Shown piece after piece: positions 11,070 through 23,366 of a DNA stretch of 64,000 nucleotides. Made by a program: the position numbers and the translations under genes. The DNA is from Magnolia sinica. Its lineage: Eukaryota > Streptophyta > Magnoliopsida > Magnoliales > Magnoliaceae. Positions within the stretch are counted from its first letter, which is position 1, and each line of letters opens with the position of its first letter. The stretch spans positions 104,263,759 through 104,327,758 of the forward strand of contig NC_080578.1 of NCBI RefSeq assembly GCF_029962835.1. Direction: 5' to 3'. The notes under the pieces were generated by a model that had not been told where the DNA came from, ran no database searches, and was given only the letters and a program-made list of their open reading frames with translations.

Positions 11070-12489
11070 GTTATCAATGGGTTGGTCTTGGGCCTAGAAT
11101 GTGTTGCCTAATTAGATTTCGGGCTAGGTTTGGGCTTGAGCAATTGAGACCAACTTCAATCCTATATTATCAATCTAAGTAATTTTAAAAGTTAAGGCCC
11201 ATTTACAGCTCGTCCTAAAAGAGTTACGTTAGATGTTAAACCCATCTTAAAATGTAAGTTTAGACTTTATGGCCAATTGAAAGCACTTTTGCAGAAGTGT
11301 GTCTAAACATACATAACTTTAGACTTTATGATCGATTGAAAGCACTTTTGCATAAGTGTGTCTAAACATGTCCTGAATGCATAGGATTTGTTGGCTTTCA
11401 TATATTTATTAAAATGAGATGTTGCAGTACTGAGGTTGATTAGAGTCCTCCACACCATGTAGGGAGGGTTAGCAAAAACTTGACCTGACCTGTCAAACTG
11501 ATTGAACTCAACATGGGATGTTAAGGATTAGGTTGACCCATTTCCAAAATGGATGGGGTTTGGTAGTGTTTTGTCAATATAAAATTAAATAAATTAGGCT
11601 TGAGTTTGATTAGCCTGACCCGACATATTAAAAGAATTGAAGAGCCCCTAGAATTGATGAGGCCCATTTAGGAAGAAGCTAACTATCATATATGATAGTG
11701 GGTCCTAAATGCTAATGTCTCTCAAACTTTTAAATGAGACTTTAGGTAGTGCAACTCAGTTATCGTGTCAATAAGATTTTGATACCCAAAAATACCTGAA
11801 TTGCAATTATATATATATATATAAGATTTCACCACAACGGGTAATCCAGCCCATGATCTTGAGTTGAAACTCTTTTGAGTCTACCATTGGAGCATGAGTA
11901 AGGACTTGACATTAGAAAATTATTCAAAAGACTAACTTTTAAACCACCATTTTCTTTTATATATCTTAAATGAATATTTAATTAAAAATTTCTAATTAAG
12001 AAATTGATTTCAAATCAAGTATAATTTAATGCAAATCAATATAATATTCCTTAATATGATAAAAACCTAATAAAAGTGAATATGGAAAGTAATTGTAACT
12101 CTAAAACCAACCCTTATAATTAATCACATCAATCACGTCTTTAAATTTGTCCTCGTATCTACCAAAAATAGTAAATTATAATATTGATTTAAATCTCTAA
12201 ATTTGTAAATAATCAATCCAAAAATCAGCACACGGTAAACTTACGATGGGTTATCAGCCTAAGTATTGTTGGGTCATACAGTGGGCCTGGATGGGCCTAT
12301 TTGAGTCGTGGGCCTACATCAATTCTCATCAGCTTCGAAAGAACTCATCTTCAAGTTGGAAACCAATCTAAATCTTTGGACTTGTCATACCTCTATGATA
12401 AATCATGTTCTTGTTTGGTGGAAGCTGATTGTGTAATCTTAAGCATTAACTTAGCACAACCTTTGTTAGAGTTCAATGTAGATGATATC
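11070..12489. other. Intergenic DNA, no gene seen
   Basis: AT-rich non-coding sequence. It contains a pair of near-identical phrases around 11265-11365 ('aaagcacttttgca' followed by 'aagtgtgtctaaacat', about 65 bp apart) and an (AT)n run at 11808-11822. An open frame beginning at 12301 runs into the LTR fragment next door and has no recognisable domain, so I do not call it a gene. No RNA gene or clear transposon termini are visible. Confidence 0.5.
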
Positions 12490-13400
12490 TATCATGCCCC
12501 GAACTCGGAAACTGGACTCATTAAATTCTCAGCTGCCGAATTCAGTGTGACAGTCTCCGTAATACCCCATTCTCGACTCCTATCTCCCATACGCCAGGTT
12601 CAAGTCATGGGATCTTATAAGGAGAATTTTCAAGGTGTTTTTTTTTGTAAATGAGCATAACCATAAGTGTACCTAAGTCACAAAACCACATCACCACATA
12701 TCCATTAATACAATCTTTGAATACAGTACTGAAAGGAAAATATAATATGTAATCAATACTCAAAAGAATATGCTCATGCTCTGGGCTCAATACTGCTGAT
12801 ATGTCCTAGCATCACATGCAACGTAAACAAACGTGCATAAGCCTCATATGAAGCTCAATAGAGTGCATGTGCGCCTGCGCAATGCATATGACAAGAATAC
12901 ATATACTGGAGTATGCAGAAGATGATGGAGTGCTAAGCCGATGAGTTCAGGAATGTTGTTAGCCATACCAAGGCTTTGCAATGCAAGGCCTACATGGGCG
13001 GATATTATATGAAAGAGATGCAACCAAACATGCCCATCCTCAACTAATCTACATATAAGTACGGTTCGTATTTGGAAATATCACCAGGGTCAAGTACACT
13101 CTAACACTGGCTGTCACCCAATCATGCACATGACCAAGTGAGTGGAAAATACCTCGCTATCTGCCCCATCAATGGTATGTCAATGTTCACCCGGCTTGTC
13201 AATAACGGACTCATTTCACGAGCTGGTTGAACTCAACCTAGCTTACAGCCCCCTACCCTTAGGCGGATAAGGTCACACCCTCTTTCAACCGACCAAAACA
13301 CAGTGAGAGATGCGATCTACTAATATTTGACACTCAGGCGCTCATGTTTTCCACTCGGTCTCAACGTCGACACATCCTACTGGTACCAAAAGGGTTTATG
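12490..13400 (-). mobile_element. Terminal fragment of the long LTR family, minus strand
   Basis: Begins TATCATGCCCCGAACTCGG, the reverse complement of the end shared by the two long LTR-like elements at 27271-36009 ('ccgagtttggggcgtgaca'). Read on the minus strand it follows those elements for about 0.9-1 kb: the block ending 'ggtactacggaggctg', then (with indels) the block around 34790-35100 with 'tggtcggttg' and 'ccttatccgcct'. Only the terminal quarter or so remains. It shows the family has at least three copies in this window. Confidence 0.7.
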
Positions 13401-13499
13401 GACTTTTACCTAAGGACATCTATAACACCTAAGTGCTAGAGCAAATCCTTGGAAATACATCTTACATGAACTTAGAAATATGGGGATTTTAAATTTAGG

Positions 13500-13665
13500 G
13501 TGCCAAATATAATTAAGGGATTTCAGGAATCCTAAGTCCAACAGAGCCACAAATACAAGGGATCTCGAATTAAGGGATTCCCAAGTCCATGGGATTCGAA
13601 ACTCAGGAAATCCGAAGTCCATGGGATTCTAAAATCAAGGAATTCGAAGTCCAACGGGGTTTCCA
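13500..13665. repeat. Short tandem repeats, roughly 30-40 bp, degenerate
   Basis: Several repeats of 'gggattc', 'aagtccatgggattc' and 'aggaattcgaagtcca'. These make two overlapping minus-strand open frames that read like a repeat (PWTWESLNSR / PWTSDFLSFE). They are not a gene. Confidence 0.55.
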
Positions 13666-13839
13666 CCCCCACACTTCCTTGTGGTGCGGCCCACATAAGA
13701 TCTGGATAAGCCTGAAACTTGGGACCATGGCCTAACACGGCCTAAAGAAACGGATGAATGACATGGATGGCACAAGAACATCAAGGTGGGTCCCACGAGT
13801 AGGCCCCATGTGCTGCAAAAAATGGACAGAACTCCTTAC

Positions 13840-14500
13840 TAAGGGTGTACACAAGTCGATCCGAGTCGAACTGGGCTCAACCCGGCCCAACCCGGTCACC
13901 AGCCAAACCTAGCCTGAACCCGGCCCGGCCCGGTCACCAGCCAAACCCAGCCCGAACTCAGCCCGGCCCGGTCACCAAGCCAACATGTCCAGCCCAAACT
14001 CGGCCCGGTTAGTAATCGGGCGAGTTCAGGCCAGTTTCGCTTTGGCAGGTAATCCGCGTCCCATTACAAGACCCTCGATCAACGGTTTAGATAGTTGAAC
14101 TATAGACTCCACAAAAATCTAACTAGTCAGGACATTATAATTCCTTTTTGTATTTGGATGAATCTAGGTCGTTCAAGTTATATGTCTGTGAGGTGGATGA
14201 GTCATTGTTACTTCAAAGATGGACGGTGAACTATCCCAAAAGGGTAAAGGGGAAAGGGACAGGTAGGGTTTTGAAATACACACACACACACACACTACTC
14301 AACCGAGTCGGGCCAGGTTGAGTCGGGTTTTGGGCCGAATCGGCCGAACTGGGACCTATCCGAACTCAGCCCGAACGCAGTTTTGGGCTGAAGAAAATGG
14401 CCCATTCCGACCCAAACTGAGTTCGGGTGGAGCCGAGTCGAGCTTTTTTGGGCCAAGTCGAGCGAGTTAACTGGGCTGGCCCGGTTCATGTATAGCCGTA
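13840..14500. mobile_element. hAT-type MITE with 8-bp target duplication
   Basis: The 661-bp element starts TAAGGGTGTACA and ends with its imperfect inverse TGTATAGCCGTA. The 8-bp direct repeat CTCCTTAC flanks it at 13832-13839 and 14501-14508, as expected for hAT elements. The interior consists of 'gagtcgaactgggctcaacccgg'-type phrases and a (CA)n tract near 14280-14295. It encodes no transposase. It is a relative of the element at 25836-26551. Confidence 0.8.
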
Positions 14501-14508
14501 CTCCTTAC

Positions 14509-15370
14509 CCACTTTCCCCTCCCGTACAGTATGCCAGAAATTCGAATAAGCCTCATATTTGGGCCCATGGCATAACATGATTTGGCAAAATAGATGAACT
14601 GAATGAATATGCCACGTACATTATGGGGGTCCCACGAGTGGGCCACACTCCACGCCCACGGTGGGCGTCCGCCCGCCTAGGACGCTGGTAGCAGCATGGG
14701 ACGTTGGTAGCAGCTGGGGCTCGTTTTTTTATATATTTTTTGTCACACCATCAAAGCAACCCACTGGGATAATCTACTCCGTTCACGGCATAGGCCAGCT
14801 CGAGTGGGGCCAACGGGACCTGAATCGGACTGGTTTGGACAAACGGGGACCCACGGTGGGCCCTGGAAAATTTCAACAGAAGGAGTTTGTTTCCCTCCTT
14901 GCTGCCCACTCAAGACCCGGATCTGCCTCATTTTTCTGCCCATGGTCCAAAATCATATGGAGAAACATGTGGACGGCGTGGATTCAACATATTCATCAAG
15001 GTGTGTCCGCGAGTGGGACACCCCTCCCCACCACGTTTGCATGCAGTGACGCGAGCGGTTGATACAACCCACCGTCACCTGTAGTGTGGTCTATCTGATT
15101 GTTAGATCAGCCTGAATGTTGGGCTCAATGGCTAAAATGAGCCTAAAAAATAGATGGACGGTGTGGATTTAATAAATACATTACGGGGTCCCAAGAGTGG
15201 AAACCCACCCCATGTCTTCCCCATGCAAAATGTGTCCCACACGAGGTAAGTATTTGCTTAATTTTTCTGATCAACGGTCTAAATGAGACGAAGAGTCGGA
15301 TAGATGGCATGGATTCAACATATACTTCGTGATAGGACCCATGATTGGGGCCCACACGGCGGGACATCCA
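14509..15370. repeat. Degenerate MITE cluster, no gene
   Basis: Consists of repeated fragments of the GTGGGCCCCAC / CCGTCCATC family, with several 'tagatggacggtgtggatt'-like phrases and their inverses. The 133-aa open frame across 14661-15062 runs through these repeats and has no recognisable domain, so it is rejected as a gene. Confidence 0.6.
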
Positions 15371-15688
15371 AGTTGAGCGCGGTGCTGGGCAACAACGTTA
15401 GGAATGACGCGGCATGGGACGCCAAAGAAGAAGGAATTTTGGAGTTTCTCAAGAATGACGTGGCATGGTAAACTATCTTATCTGCAAATTTTCTGTCATT
15501 GTCCATTGCGATTAATTTTGATGATGTGATGCTTTTTCAGTGGTTGTGATGTCAATCATACCGTTATCAGAAGTGGGTTGAATTGCAAACTTGGTGGGCT
15601 GGGAATGCGAGACCGTAAACTACTCGCAGCTCATTTTCTAAACAGAATTCAAATGTACATTGGTGAAATGTTCATACGTAATATTTAA
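15371..15688 (+). pseudogene. Possible captured two-exon gene fragment, unrecognised
   Basis: A plausible coding pair. About 97 nt (to 15467) read as ...VLGNNVRNDAAWDAKEEGIL and then EFLKNDVA. A 73-nt intron follows, with good ends (GTAAAC ... CTTTTTCAG, 15468-15540). The frame continues across the junction as CGCDVNHTVIRSG, then LNCKLGGLGMRDRKLLAAHF, to a stop at 15686-15688. The composition (charged, helical, then Cys/Gly-rich) looks more protein-like than the surrounding MITEs. I do not recognise the family, see no start codon in an open 5' exon, and find no second copy in the other units. It could be a captured exon pair, a gene remnant or chance. Confidence 0.35.
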
Positions 15689-16054
15689 CATGTCAAAGTG
15701 TAGATACACACATGTGGTTTTATTGTATATCTTGTTTCTACTGCTCTCAATATTCAAATACAATAGCATTCCTTATTAAGTTTCCCTTTACTTAAGTACG
15801 AGGATTTTTCTTTCACTATTTTTCTCTTTGCTGCTTTCTCAGGTCTGTCTTAATGTAAGGGCATTTTCATATCGGGCTTGAGTGGGATAGCCCGTGGGAT
15901 GCGAGAACACACCTGGGGTGGGTAGCCTGTATGAGGCAGGTGGCTCGTGTGAGGTGAGTGACTCATGTGAGGCGGTACCCATGTGATGTGGGGCCCACAA
16001 GGAAGGTTCGGTCAATGTCCTAACCCATGCGATGTGGGGCTTAAGCTATAAGTT

Positions 16055-16225
16055 TACACCCTGATCCATAGCTCAAGTGGTAGACTGAGTGAAAGATATC
16101 TCGTTTCAACACCTTGATTATGGTATTGATTCCCAAGTGGGGGTGGCTAACAGTGAAGTGTGAACTGACCATGGGGCATGCTAACAAGCTAACATTTAAA
16201 AAAATAATAATAATAATAAATAAAG
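16055..16225 (+). mobile_element. tRNA-derived SINE
   Basis: The head has an A-box-like TAGCTCAAGTGGTAGACTG and, some 50 nt on, a weak B-box-like GGTATTGATTCCC. A tRNA-unrelated body follows ('aagtgggggtggctaac', 'gggcatgctaacaagctaac'), and the tail is A-rich with an (AAT)n run at 16198-16222. This is the layout of a pol III plant SINE of about 170 bp. Target duplications were not identified. A motif 'tgttatcagagcgag' near 16290, like the initiator-Met primer-binding context of copia elements, follows it. Confidence 0.6.
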
Positions 16226-16503
16226 GGATTAATTCACTATACTCTATTAGTTCAAGCTTTTATGGCAAGTGGTTAATTGTCCTGTATCAAATGTTATCAG
16301 AGCGAGAAGTTTTAAGTCACGTATTTGAGACTCCTTACTAGGACTGATTAATACCTGGGAGCATGTCATGGTGCCTAATCCCAACCCAAAACCAATTCGG
16401 GTTCGTAGAATCGAGTGGGTTGGCTACCCAGCCCCCACTAGCTGGTGGGACAGGGCTTAATCAAAGGTTTAAAGGATACCTTCCATATTCAAGGGAAAAT
16501 AGG

Positions 16504-17690
16504 GGTTGCAATACTTAACAATAATCCACTTAAGTGTGAGGCCCATCATATACACGGTTTTGAAAAATCCTAGCCCTTCAATTGGTGGCCATGAAATAAA
16601 CAGTCAGGAAAGGAAAGACCAAACAATCCACATCCAAATGGAAAACAAGAATAAAAAAATAAAAAGTATTCAACGGCTAGAATCTTCCATCATAGAGTTA
16701 GCCCGTTCAACATTTGGGCTGGACCGGGCTGTATCTTAGAACAGCAAGGACAGGCCCACATGAGATTTCATGGGCAGACTCTAGTTTGTTTGTTTTAGCC
16801 CATCATGGGTCCATACTAGGTCGGGCCCAGCTTCGGCTGGACCTTGGCGCAGCCCGGACCGTTAAATCTCCTGATACATCGCAGCCGTGAATAGTGTCCT
16901 GATGCATCCCTTCTGTACAATGCAGGAGGCTTGAGAATTTGGTGATCCAGACATTGATTGGGTGGCCTCACCGTCGATTCTGTCTCCACTACTTTCCAGG
17001 TGAGATGATTCTATCTTTCCCACCTACAACTATTGTTTTATCCCATTGCATTATTGCTATTGCTAACTAGCATTGATTTCTAGGACCCTGATCAAGGGTC
17101 AGAATTCCTCTAACTTGAGAATGGTTTTATGGGTCACCCATCTATTGCAAGTTCTTCAAGATTAACGTTGTGGATCCCAAACCATGGGCCCTAAAAGTGG
17201 GGATTATGATTGAGGGATCCCAACCATCCATTCAATCAACCCTACTTTGATGGCCCATCAAATAATCATTTCCCAGAATGAAAAATCCCAACCATTCAAT
17301 TGGTGGCCACGAAACAAACAATCGGGAAAGAAAATACCACAACAATCTAACATCCATGTGAACAAAGGAAAGGAATTCAATGGTTAGGATATATACATCC
17401 AAACTGTAAATAGTCTCCCAATGCATTGGTGATCCAGACAGTTGATACGGTGGGCCCCATGTTGGATCGAGTATTCTCAGTGCTTTCCAGAGTGGATGAT
17501 TCCAGCTGTCCCATCTACAACTATTATTTTATTAGATTCAACCATTGTTAGCTAACCGTTGATTTAGGACACTGGTGTAAGGGTAAAAATCGTCTATCAC
17601 CAGAAAGATTTTTGATGTTACCCATCCATTGCAAGTTTATCAATATTAACGGTGTGGATCACCGAACCGTGATCGTGCATGAACAAAGAA
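16504..17690. repeat. Second copy of the 65-1310 block
   Basis: Parallels 65-1310 in order and content, with the same internal dimer structure and small indels. It is placed before the MITE-rich part of this interval, as its partner is in the previous one. No coding capacity is visible. Confidence 0.75.
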
Positions 17691-17724
17691 GAGCATTATA
17701 ATATTACTCCTATCCAATACGTCT

Positions 17725-18250
17725 ATTATGCATCAGAACCCTCCCTCCCAAAGGCAGCCAATTCTGTCAGTCCAAGACCACGGGACCCACATTAATGTAT
17801 TGGTTGCATACCAAAGCCGTCCATCCGTTTTTCCAGATCGTTTTAAGAAGTTGGCCCAAAATCGAAGTAGATATAAATTTCAAAGGGACCACACCACAGG
17901 AAACAGTGTGGATTGACCATTAAAAACTTCTTGTGAGCCGCAAAAGTTTTTAACCAAGATTATATATTTTTTCTTATTCATCGAGTTCTTTCTGTGACCG
18001 TACCAACAGATTGGATTGAAACATAAGCCTTATGATGGGCCCTACGAAGTTTTTAATGGTGGGCGTTCATTCACCACTGTTTTCAGTGATGTGGCTCACT
18101 GATATTTGAATATGTGTATTTCTTAAAATCATGCCACAAAATGAGTTGGAATAACAGATGGACGGTGTGGATATACGGAAAATACACTAAGGTAGGCCCA
18201 TGATCGCTGCCTGACCGACCTCAGCTTTATCCGGACCTGACCGAATCCGC
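17725..18250. repeat. MITE-like block recurring after each gene (beta block)
   Basis: Palindromic-type element of the abundant family: near the left 'ggacccacattaatg', 'ccgtccatccg'; near the right 'agatggacggtgtggatata', 'aaggtaggccca'. Between are 'accacaggaaacagtg', 'accattaaaaacttcttgtg' and 'gtttttaatggtgggcgttc'. The same block is at about 26590-27060, 41930-42400 and 53650-54120, always between the gene 3' flank and a 'ttagctactgacaggttgag' element. No gene. Confidence 0.65.
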
Positions 18251-18270
18251 TTCCACGCAAAAAAGGACGG

Positions 18271-18612
18271 GGATTAGCTACTGACAGGTTGAGTAGCCAC
18301 ACTCGCTACTGAGTGACGTCACTAAATTCTGTGGGTCCAATCATGATGTATGTTTTGCATCTACACCGTTCATTCTTTTGAAGAGATCATTTTATACCAC
18401 GAGGCATAAAATAGTGGGCGTCACTCTCCCCACTGTTTTTGGTGGGGTCCACTCCAGCTTTGGATCTCCCTCATTCTTTGATTAATATCCTAAAATGATA
18501 TCTCCAAATGGATGGACGGTGTGGATACAACACACATAATGTAAGTCCCACGTTACTTGGCGACGTCACTTCAGTAGGCAGCCTCGCTACTCAACCTCTC
18601 ACTAGCTAATCC
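18271..18612. mobile_element. Fold-back MITE with long inverted repeats
   Basis: Left arm GGATTAGCTACTGACAGGTT then GAGTAGCCACACTCGCTACT; the right arm read in reverse is GGATTAGCTAGTGAGAGGTT then GAGTAGCGAGGCTGCCTACT. Both arms continue through a GTGACGTCAC-type motif, so the inverted arms exceed 60 bp. Equivalent elements open at about 27080, 42437 and 54142 and close at about 36897, 43282 and 56175, where later insertions have landed inside them. I identified no target duplication, so no superfamily is claimed. Confidence 0.7.
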
Positions 18613-19645
18613 ACGTCAGCAGAAAAGAACACGAATTTCGTACGCTTTGGAACCGCGTTCGCAGAAACCCTCCATGAATCGAATCTTTTTCAGCGGTCAA
18701 ATGAAAAAGTCTGATACTCCGGCGTCGTGTAATGTATGATACGCAGACACTTAGAGATTAGTAAGCCAGTGCACTCTTGGCGAATAATTAATTTAATCTA
18801 AACCGTCCAAATTATAGGTAAAACTTTAGATATATGATGAACTGAAAATTACTTCTATCGGTAAATTCTGATCATTTATTGGATGGTTAAAAAAAATTAT
18901 CCTATGGTATTTATTTTAAATAATAAGTGTCTACGAATCAGATGATTGTAATTTCTCATCAATTTTTGTTTTGGAATTTTATTTAAAAAAATTTGTCCGG
19001 CAATTTAGTCGGTTTAATTTGAGCTGATATATGCCACTTTTACTGCTTTTAAGTGCCTGGGTATCAAGCGTTGTCCTCCGCCAGAATATCAAATAAATAA
19101 CATTCGCGTCCCAAAATTAAATAAAGTGGTGATTTTGGAAACATAGTATGTGATTTGCGCGAGTAAGATTTCAAAGAGTCCACCGGCAGCAGTATCTACG
19201 TGGCAGATTAGACAGAGATCCGGACCATTCTGCAGATGGTCCCACTTTTAAATGCTCTAAATGGAGCATCAAACTTGTGGAAATCTCATGGTCATATCTG
19301 ATTATCAGTAGATCTAAAAGTTAGGGGAGAAATATTTACATTGAGGCCATGCAATGAGTGGTCAGGATCTCTCATATATACTGAACTTAATACCCTGTGC
19401 TGCGAAGGGCGACACTTACCTACACTCGCGCGAATCACTTTAAAGTTTGTTGTCACCTAGTGCCCTGCATTTTCGAGGCAAGCGCTAGGAAGTTTACTCA
19501 CATGATGGTAGGGCGGCCAAAGGAAGCTTCCAGTCGAGTTCGCGTTTTTTCAGTTATGAAATAACCTCTTCCTTCTCAATTAACTACGAAACTGCCACTG
19601 ATTCCGCTTTTCTCTACAATAGTGATTTTAAACGGTGGTAAAGAA
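18613..19645. repeat. Delta block of the tandem unit, copy 2
   Basis: Counterpart of 2281-3320 and of 43290-44610, with the same landmarks in order. No open frame is maintained among copies. It ends at the target site of the MULE MITE at 19655. Confidence 0.65.
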
Positions 19646-19654
19646 GAATTTACC

Positions 19655-20164
19655 GGGAACGGATTGGCTACTCCCCCTCCACCAGCCAATGGCTGATGGT
19701 CGGTTCTTTGTGGGCCACGCCATGAAGTATGTATTTCATCCATTCCGTCCATTTATTTTTATTGATCATTTTAGAGTATGAGAGTAAAAATAAGATATAT
19801 ACTAATCTCAAATCGACCACATTACAGGAAATATTGTTGAATGAGCGTTGACCATTAAAAAAATTTTGGGGCCAATAAAAGTTTTCGATCAAGCTGATAT
19901 TTGTTTTTTCCCTTCATCTAAATCTGTATGACCTAATCAACATATTATATATCAAATAAACAGTACAGTGGGCCTTAGGAAGATTTTAATGGTGGATATC
20001 CAATCACTATTGTGATTGTTTTCCTTAGGTGTGGTCCGGCTGAGATTTATATACCTCTCCGTTTTTTGGTCAAGCCCTAAAATGACCTTTAAAAATGAAT
20101 GAGTGGCATTAATGAAATACATAAATCATAATGGGGCCCACGGGGGAGTAGCCAATCCGTTTCC
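19655..20164. mobile_element. MULE-type MITE with 9-bp target duplication and an empty site elsewhere
   Basis: The 510-bp element starts GGGAACGGATTGGCTACTCC and ends with its inverse GGAGTAGCCAATCCGTTTCC. The 9-bp repeat GAATTTACC flanks it at 19646-19654 and 20165-20173. The matching place in the unit before gene 4 (around 44604-44612) has a single uninterrupted GAATTTACC between the same flanks, which is the pre-insertion state. It encodes no protein. Confidence 0.9.
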
Positions 20165-20173
20165 GAATTTACC

Positions 20174-22790
20174 GTGGCATTTTCAGCTTTTTGGAACGAC
20201 ACGGGAAGCGGATATCAGGAAGTTTCCGTCCAAGGATTTTAGGTGGGGCTCACTGCGATGTTTGTGAGAAATCCAATTCGTTCATCCATTTTTCGACCTC
20301 ATTTTAATACATGTGGTTAAAAATAAGGTAGATCAAAAACTCAAATGGACCACACAAGAGGAAACAGTGGAAATTTAATGACCACCGTTTAAATATTTAT
20401 ATGGCCAGGAAAGTTTTGTATGTCTAAGCCTACGGTGTTTTCACTTCGTACCGTGAAAATGACTTTATAAACAATTTGGATGGCATATAAGTATCAAGTT
20501 GAGCTTAAGCATCAAGTAAGTGGGGCTTACGTAGGTTTCACCTGTAGGAATTCCCTTACCCACTGTTTCAGCTTGTATAGCCCATATGAGTTTTGGACAT
20601 TCCTCATTTTTTGCTTCATGTCCTACTGCTATTTGAGCGTTTCAAGTCATGAGCCAAATATGGGTCATGTCTAAAGTTCAAGTGTACCACACTACAAAGA
20701 CAATGATTCTCACCGTTAAAACGTTAAAAATCGTTTGTAAGGCCTACAATAATGTTTATTTTCCATTCAATTTATTTATAAGGTCACACATACCTCGACG
20801 AAGAAAAAAAAACAAATATTATATTGGTCCAAGACTTCTCTAACCCTCAAAATAATTTCAATAGTATACGTTCAATACACCCACTACGTTTTGCAATGTG
20901 ATCCACCGTCTGATATTTGGATATGCCTTATTTTTGGGCTCAATTACTTAATTATTTTGTTTTTTTTTTTCTTTTCCCAGTGAGACCTCATGATTATGTC
21001 TCGGTATGCATTCCGTGCTACGCCTGCCCATTAAAACCAAAAACAACCAGACAATATACCTTGTTTGTTTTTAACGGAGCTTTTTTTCTCGTTTAAGAAT
21101 ATAGTTTTATGGCTTGTAACTAAGAAGTTACTGACTGCGTTGGCATTCTAGCCGTTGGACTTTACTCTTTTCTCACCCGTTACTTACTGGGCTCTCCATA
21201 GAATGCCTAAAAAAACGTTGGATTAAATATTTCAACCCTTTCATTACATAAGGGATATGTGTCCGTTCATGTTCAAATAACTATCAAAATTATCCATGCA
21301 TGGTAATAATATAAATGGATAGATTTTATTAGTTGACTAACCACAGTACACGATAAAATTCATCTTATAAACGGCTCGGATCATTGGAAAGATGATCAAG
21401 ATTCAAAGGCGGGTGTATTGGAGCCCTACCATACTCATGCGGGCACACATGCCAATATAGCTCACATATCCAGAATCTGACCGTTCCACAGGGGGTCTAC
21501 GTTATTTGGATTTTCTGGCCTAAAAATTTGACTGTTTTACTCAAGGTGGGCCACAAAACATAAGAAGCCCGAAAGAATTTCTTCTGGCCATCTATTTCTT
21601 TGGACAATTATGGTCCACCTGAAGAGTGCTGCTTGATTATTAAGTTGGAAGATCTACACATTGTGGCCCACCTAATGGAATACCCTGATGTTGCACGTGT
21701 GAGGGTCGGTGTACAAGACTCCACATGCGTGTGGCCATAGCGAAATCTACTGTAATAAGTCGAATCGAGTGCACGACAAGTGTGGCATGTGTCACGCTTT
21801 GGGCTGCCGGTTTGGGTACTACCCCACTGGGACCTTGCTAGAGATGGATGGTCCTGTTAGGGGATTCGTGGGGCCACCGTGATATATCTGTTATATCTAA
21901 TCCGTCCACCCATTTTGAAAGTTCATTTTAAGTTAAAAGCCCAAAAAATAGACTGATCAAAGGATTGATTGAACCACAAAAAAAGGAGACAGTGAGGATT
22001 CAACGCCTACCACTGAAAACCTTTTAGGGACAACCGAAGTTTCAGATCAAGCTGATATTTATGTTGTCCCTTCATCCAGATCTATGTGACACTATAAACA
22101 GATTGGATGGAAACTAAAAAAAGTAGTAATCCATAGGAAGGTTTCGACGGTGGACGATTGTCACAGCTGCTTCCTACGGTGTAGCCAACTCGAACGTCAG
22201 ATCTCCTTGGGCTTATGCCTAAAATGATCTTTTAAAATGGATGGACGGCTTAGATAAAACGGTGGGCCCACAGAGCCCCTTACAGTACCTTCCGTCTGTC
22301 CTGTTGGGGTTTGTATACGATCCGCGCCTCACGCTTTGCGCCCGCTGAATATCCAGAACCACTTGAACGATCCAGTGCAGCCAACTCCACCGAGCTTCCA
22401 TGCAACGCACCTTCCACCGTACAAGTGATTGAGAAGATAACAAATCAGAACGCCTGTCTAATGATATTTTTGTGGATGGTCCAATTTTGAAAGAAAATCA
22501 TACCAATAGGATATACATCCATTTTAAGGTCAGTAAATTAACGGTGAAAAAAATGGTGGACGTTTTCACCACTCCAGGAAGTGACAGATAAGATGTTCAG
22601 GCAGTGTAGTCTTCAAATTTTGGGCCATCGACAGTGGGGACCACTAGTTGGACGGTACCGATCGATCATTTCCCCTACCAGAGCCACTGACGAAGGTAGG
22701 TTGTATGCGGTTTAGATGGAGACTGTTCCACTGAATCATTTCCCGTACAACCTCGCTCTCATCGGTATAATTCTCGTTCATCGCAATTTC
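20174..22790. other. Intergenic part of the tandem unit, MITE-rich, no gene
   Basis: Continues the unit with MITE-family fragments, a 'tgagacct' / 'cctgcccattaaaaccaaaaac' segment (20980-21060) and a 'gatcattggaaagatgatcaag' segment (about 21380-21400). All of these recur at 48500-49900 and 60230-61700. Short open frames differ between copies. The segment 21180-22120 is missing from the first unit, and everything from about 19040 to 22800 is missing from the third. Confidence 0.6.
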
Positions 22791-23366
22791 TCGAGATATT
22801 TTCAGAATTTTACTTTTTACTCGCGATAATATCAGGAAATTCCTGCTTAAAATAAAATATCAAAATATTTATTATAAATTGATAAATGATTTTGATATTT
22901 AAACTTTTGGATAAGAATTGAATTTAATTAAATTTTTAGACATTTATCTTGAAAGAATACGAGAAAATAAAAACATCATGCATTGAAAATATCGAGATAT
23001 TATCACTATAAATATCGTTTAATGAATTTCCGTGATATTTCGTACTTCTCTTCAACATCCAGGGGTAGACAAGGACAGCGGGCCTTAAACGTAAGTTACT
23101 AGTAAGTAAATGGCATTGTCGTAATATTCTCAACATCCAGGGTCAAATCCACGCCTAGCGCACCTTATTAGGTGAGAGAGAGAAGCTCATCTCACGAAGA
23201 AACGTTGATAGTGAAAAAACGCGTTGTAGTTGAACGGCCGCGCTCCCTGCGTGGGTTAAGAGAGAACCCTACTCTAAACAGAAGAAAAACCAGTTCTCGG
23301 AATTTCTTTTCTATCTTGAATTGATTCCCGTGAGAAGAGAATCAGGGCGCGCAAGTTAGCAAAACG
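22791..23366 (+). promoter_or_regulatory. Conserved 5' flank of RING-H2 gene copy 2
   Basis: AT-rich 'gataatatcaggaaattcc' / 'aaaatatttattataaattg' stretch, then 'caccttattaggtgagag' and 'gaagaaaaaccag' leading to the ATG, as in the other units. A regulatory role is inferred from conservation. Because all copies share it, they probably began with the same expression control. Confidence 0.5.

Noticed and set aside
12301-12654. 117-aa plus-strand frame
   Set aside because: Its second half reads through the reverse-oriented LTR fragment that starts at 12490; no domain is recognisable.
14661-15062. 133-aa frame
   Set aside because: Runs through degenerate MITE sequence; no homologous frame in other MITE copies and no domain.
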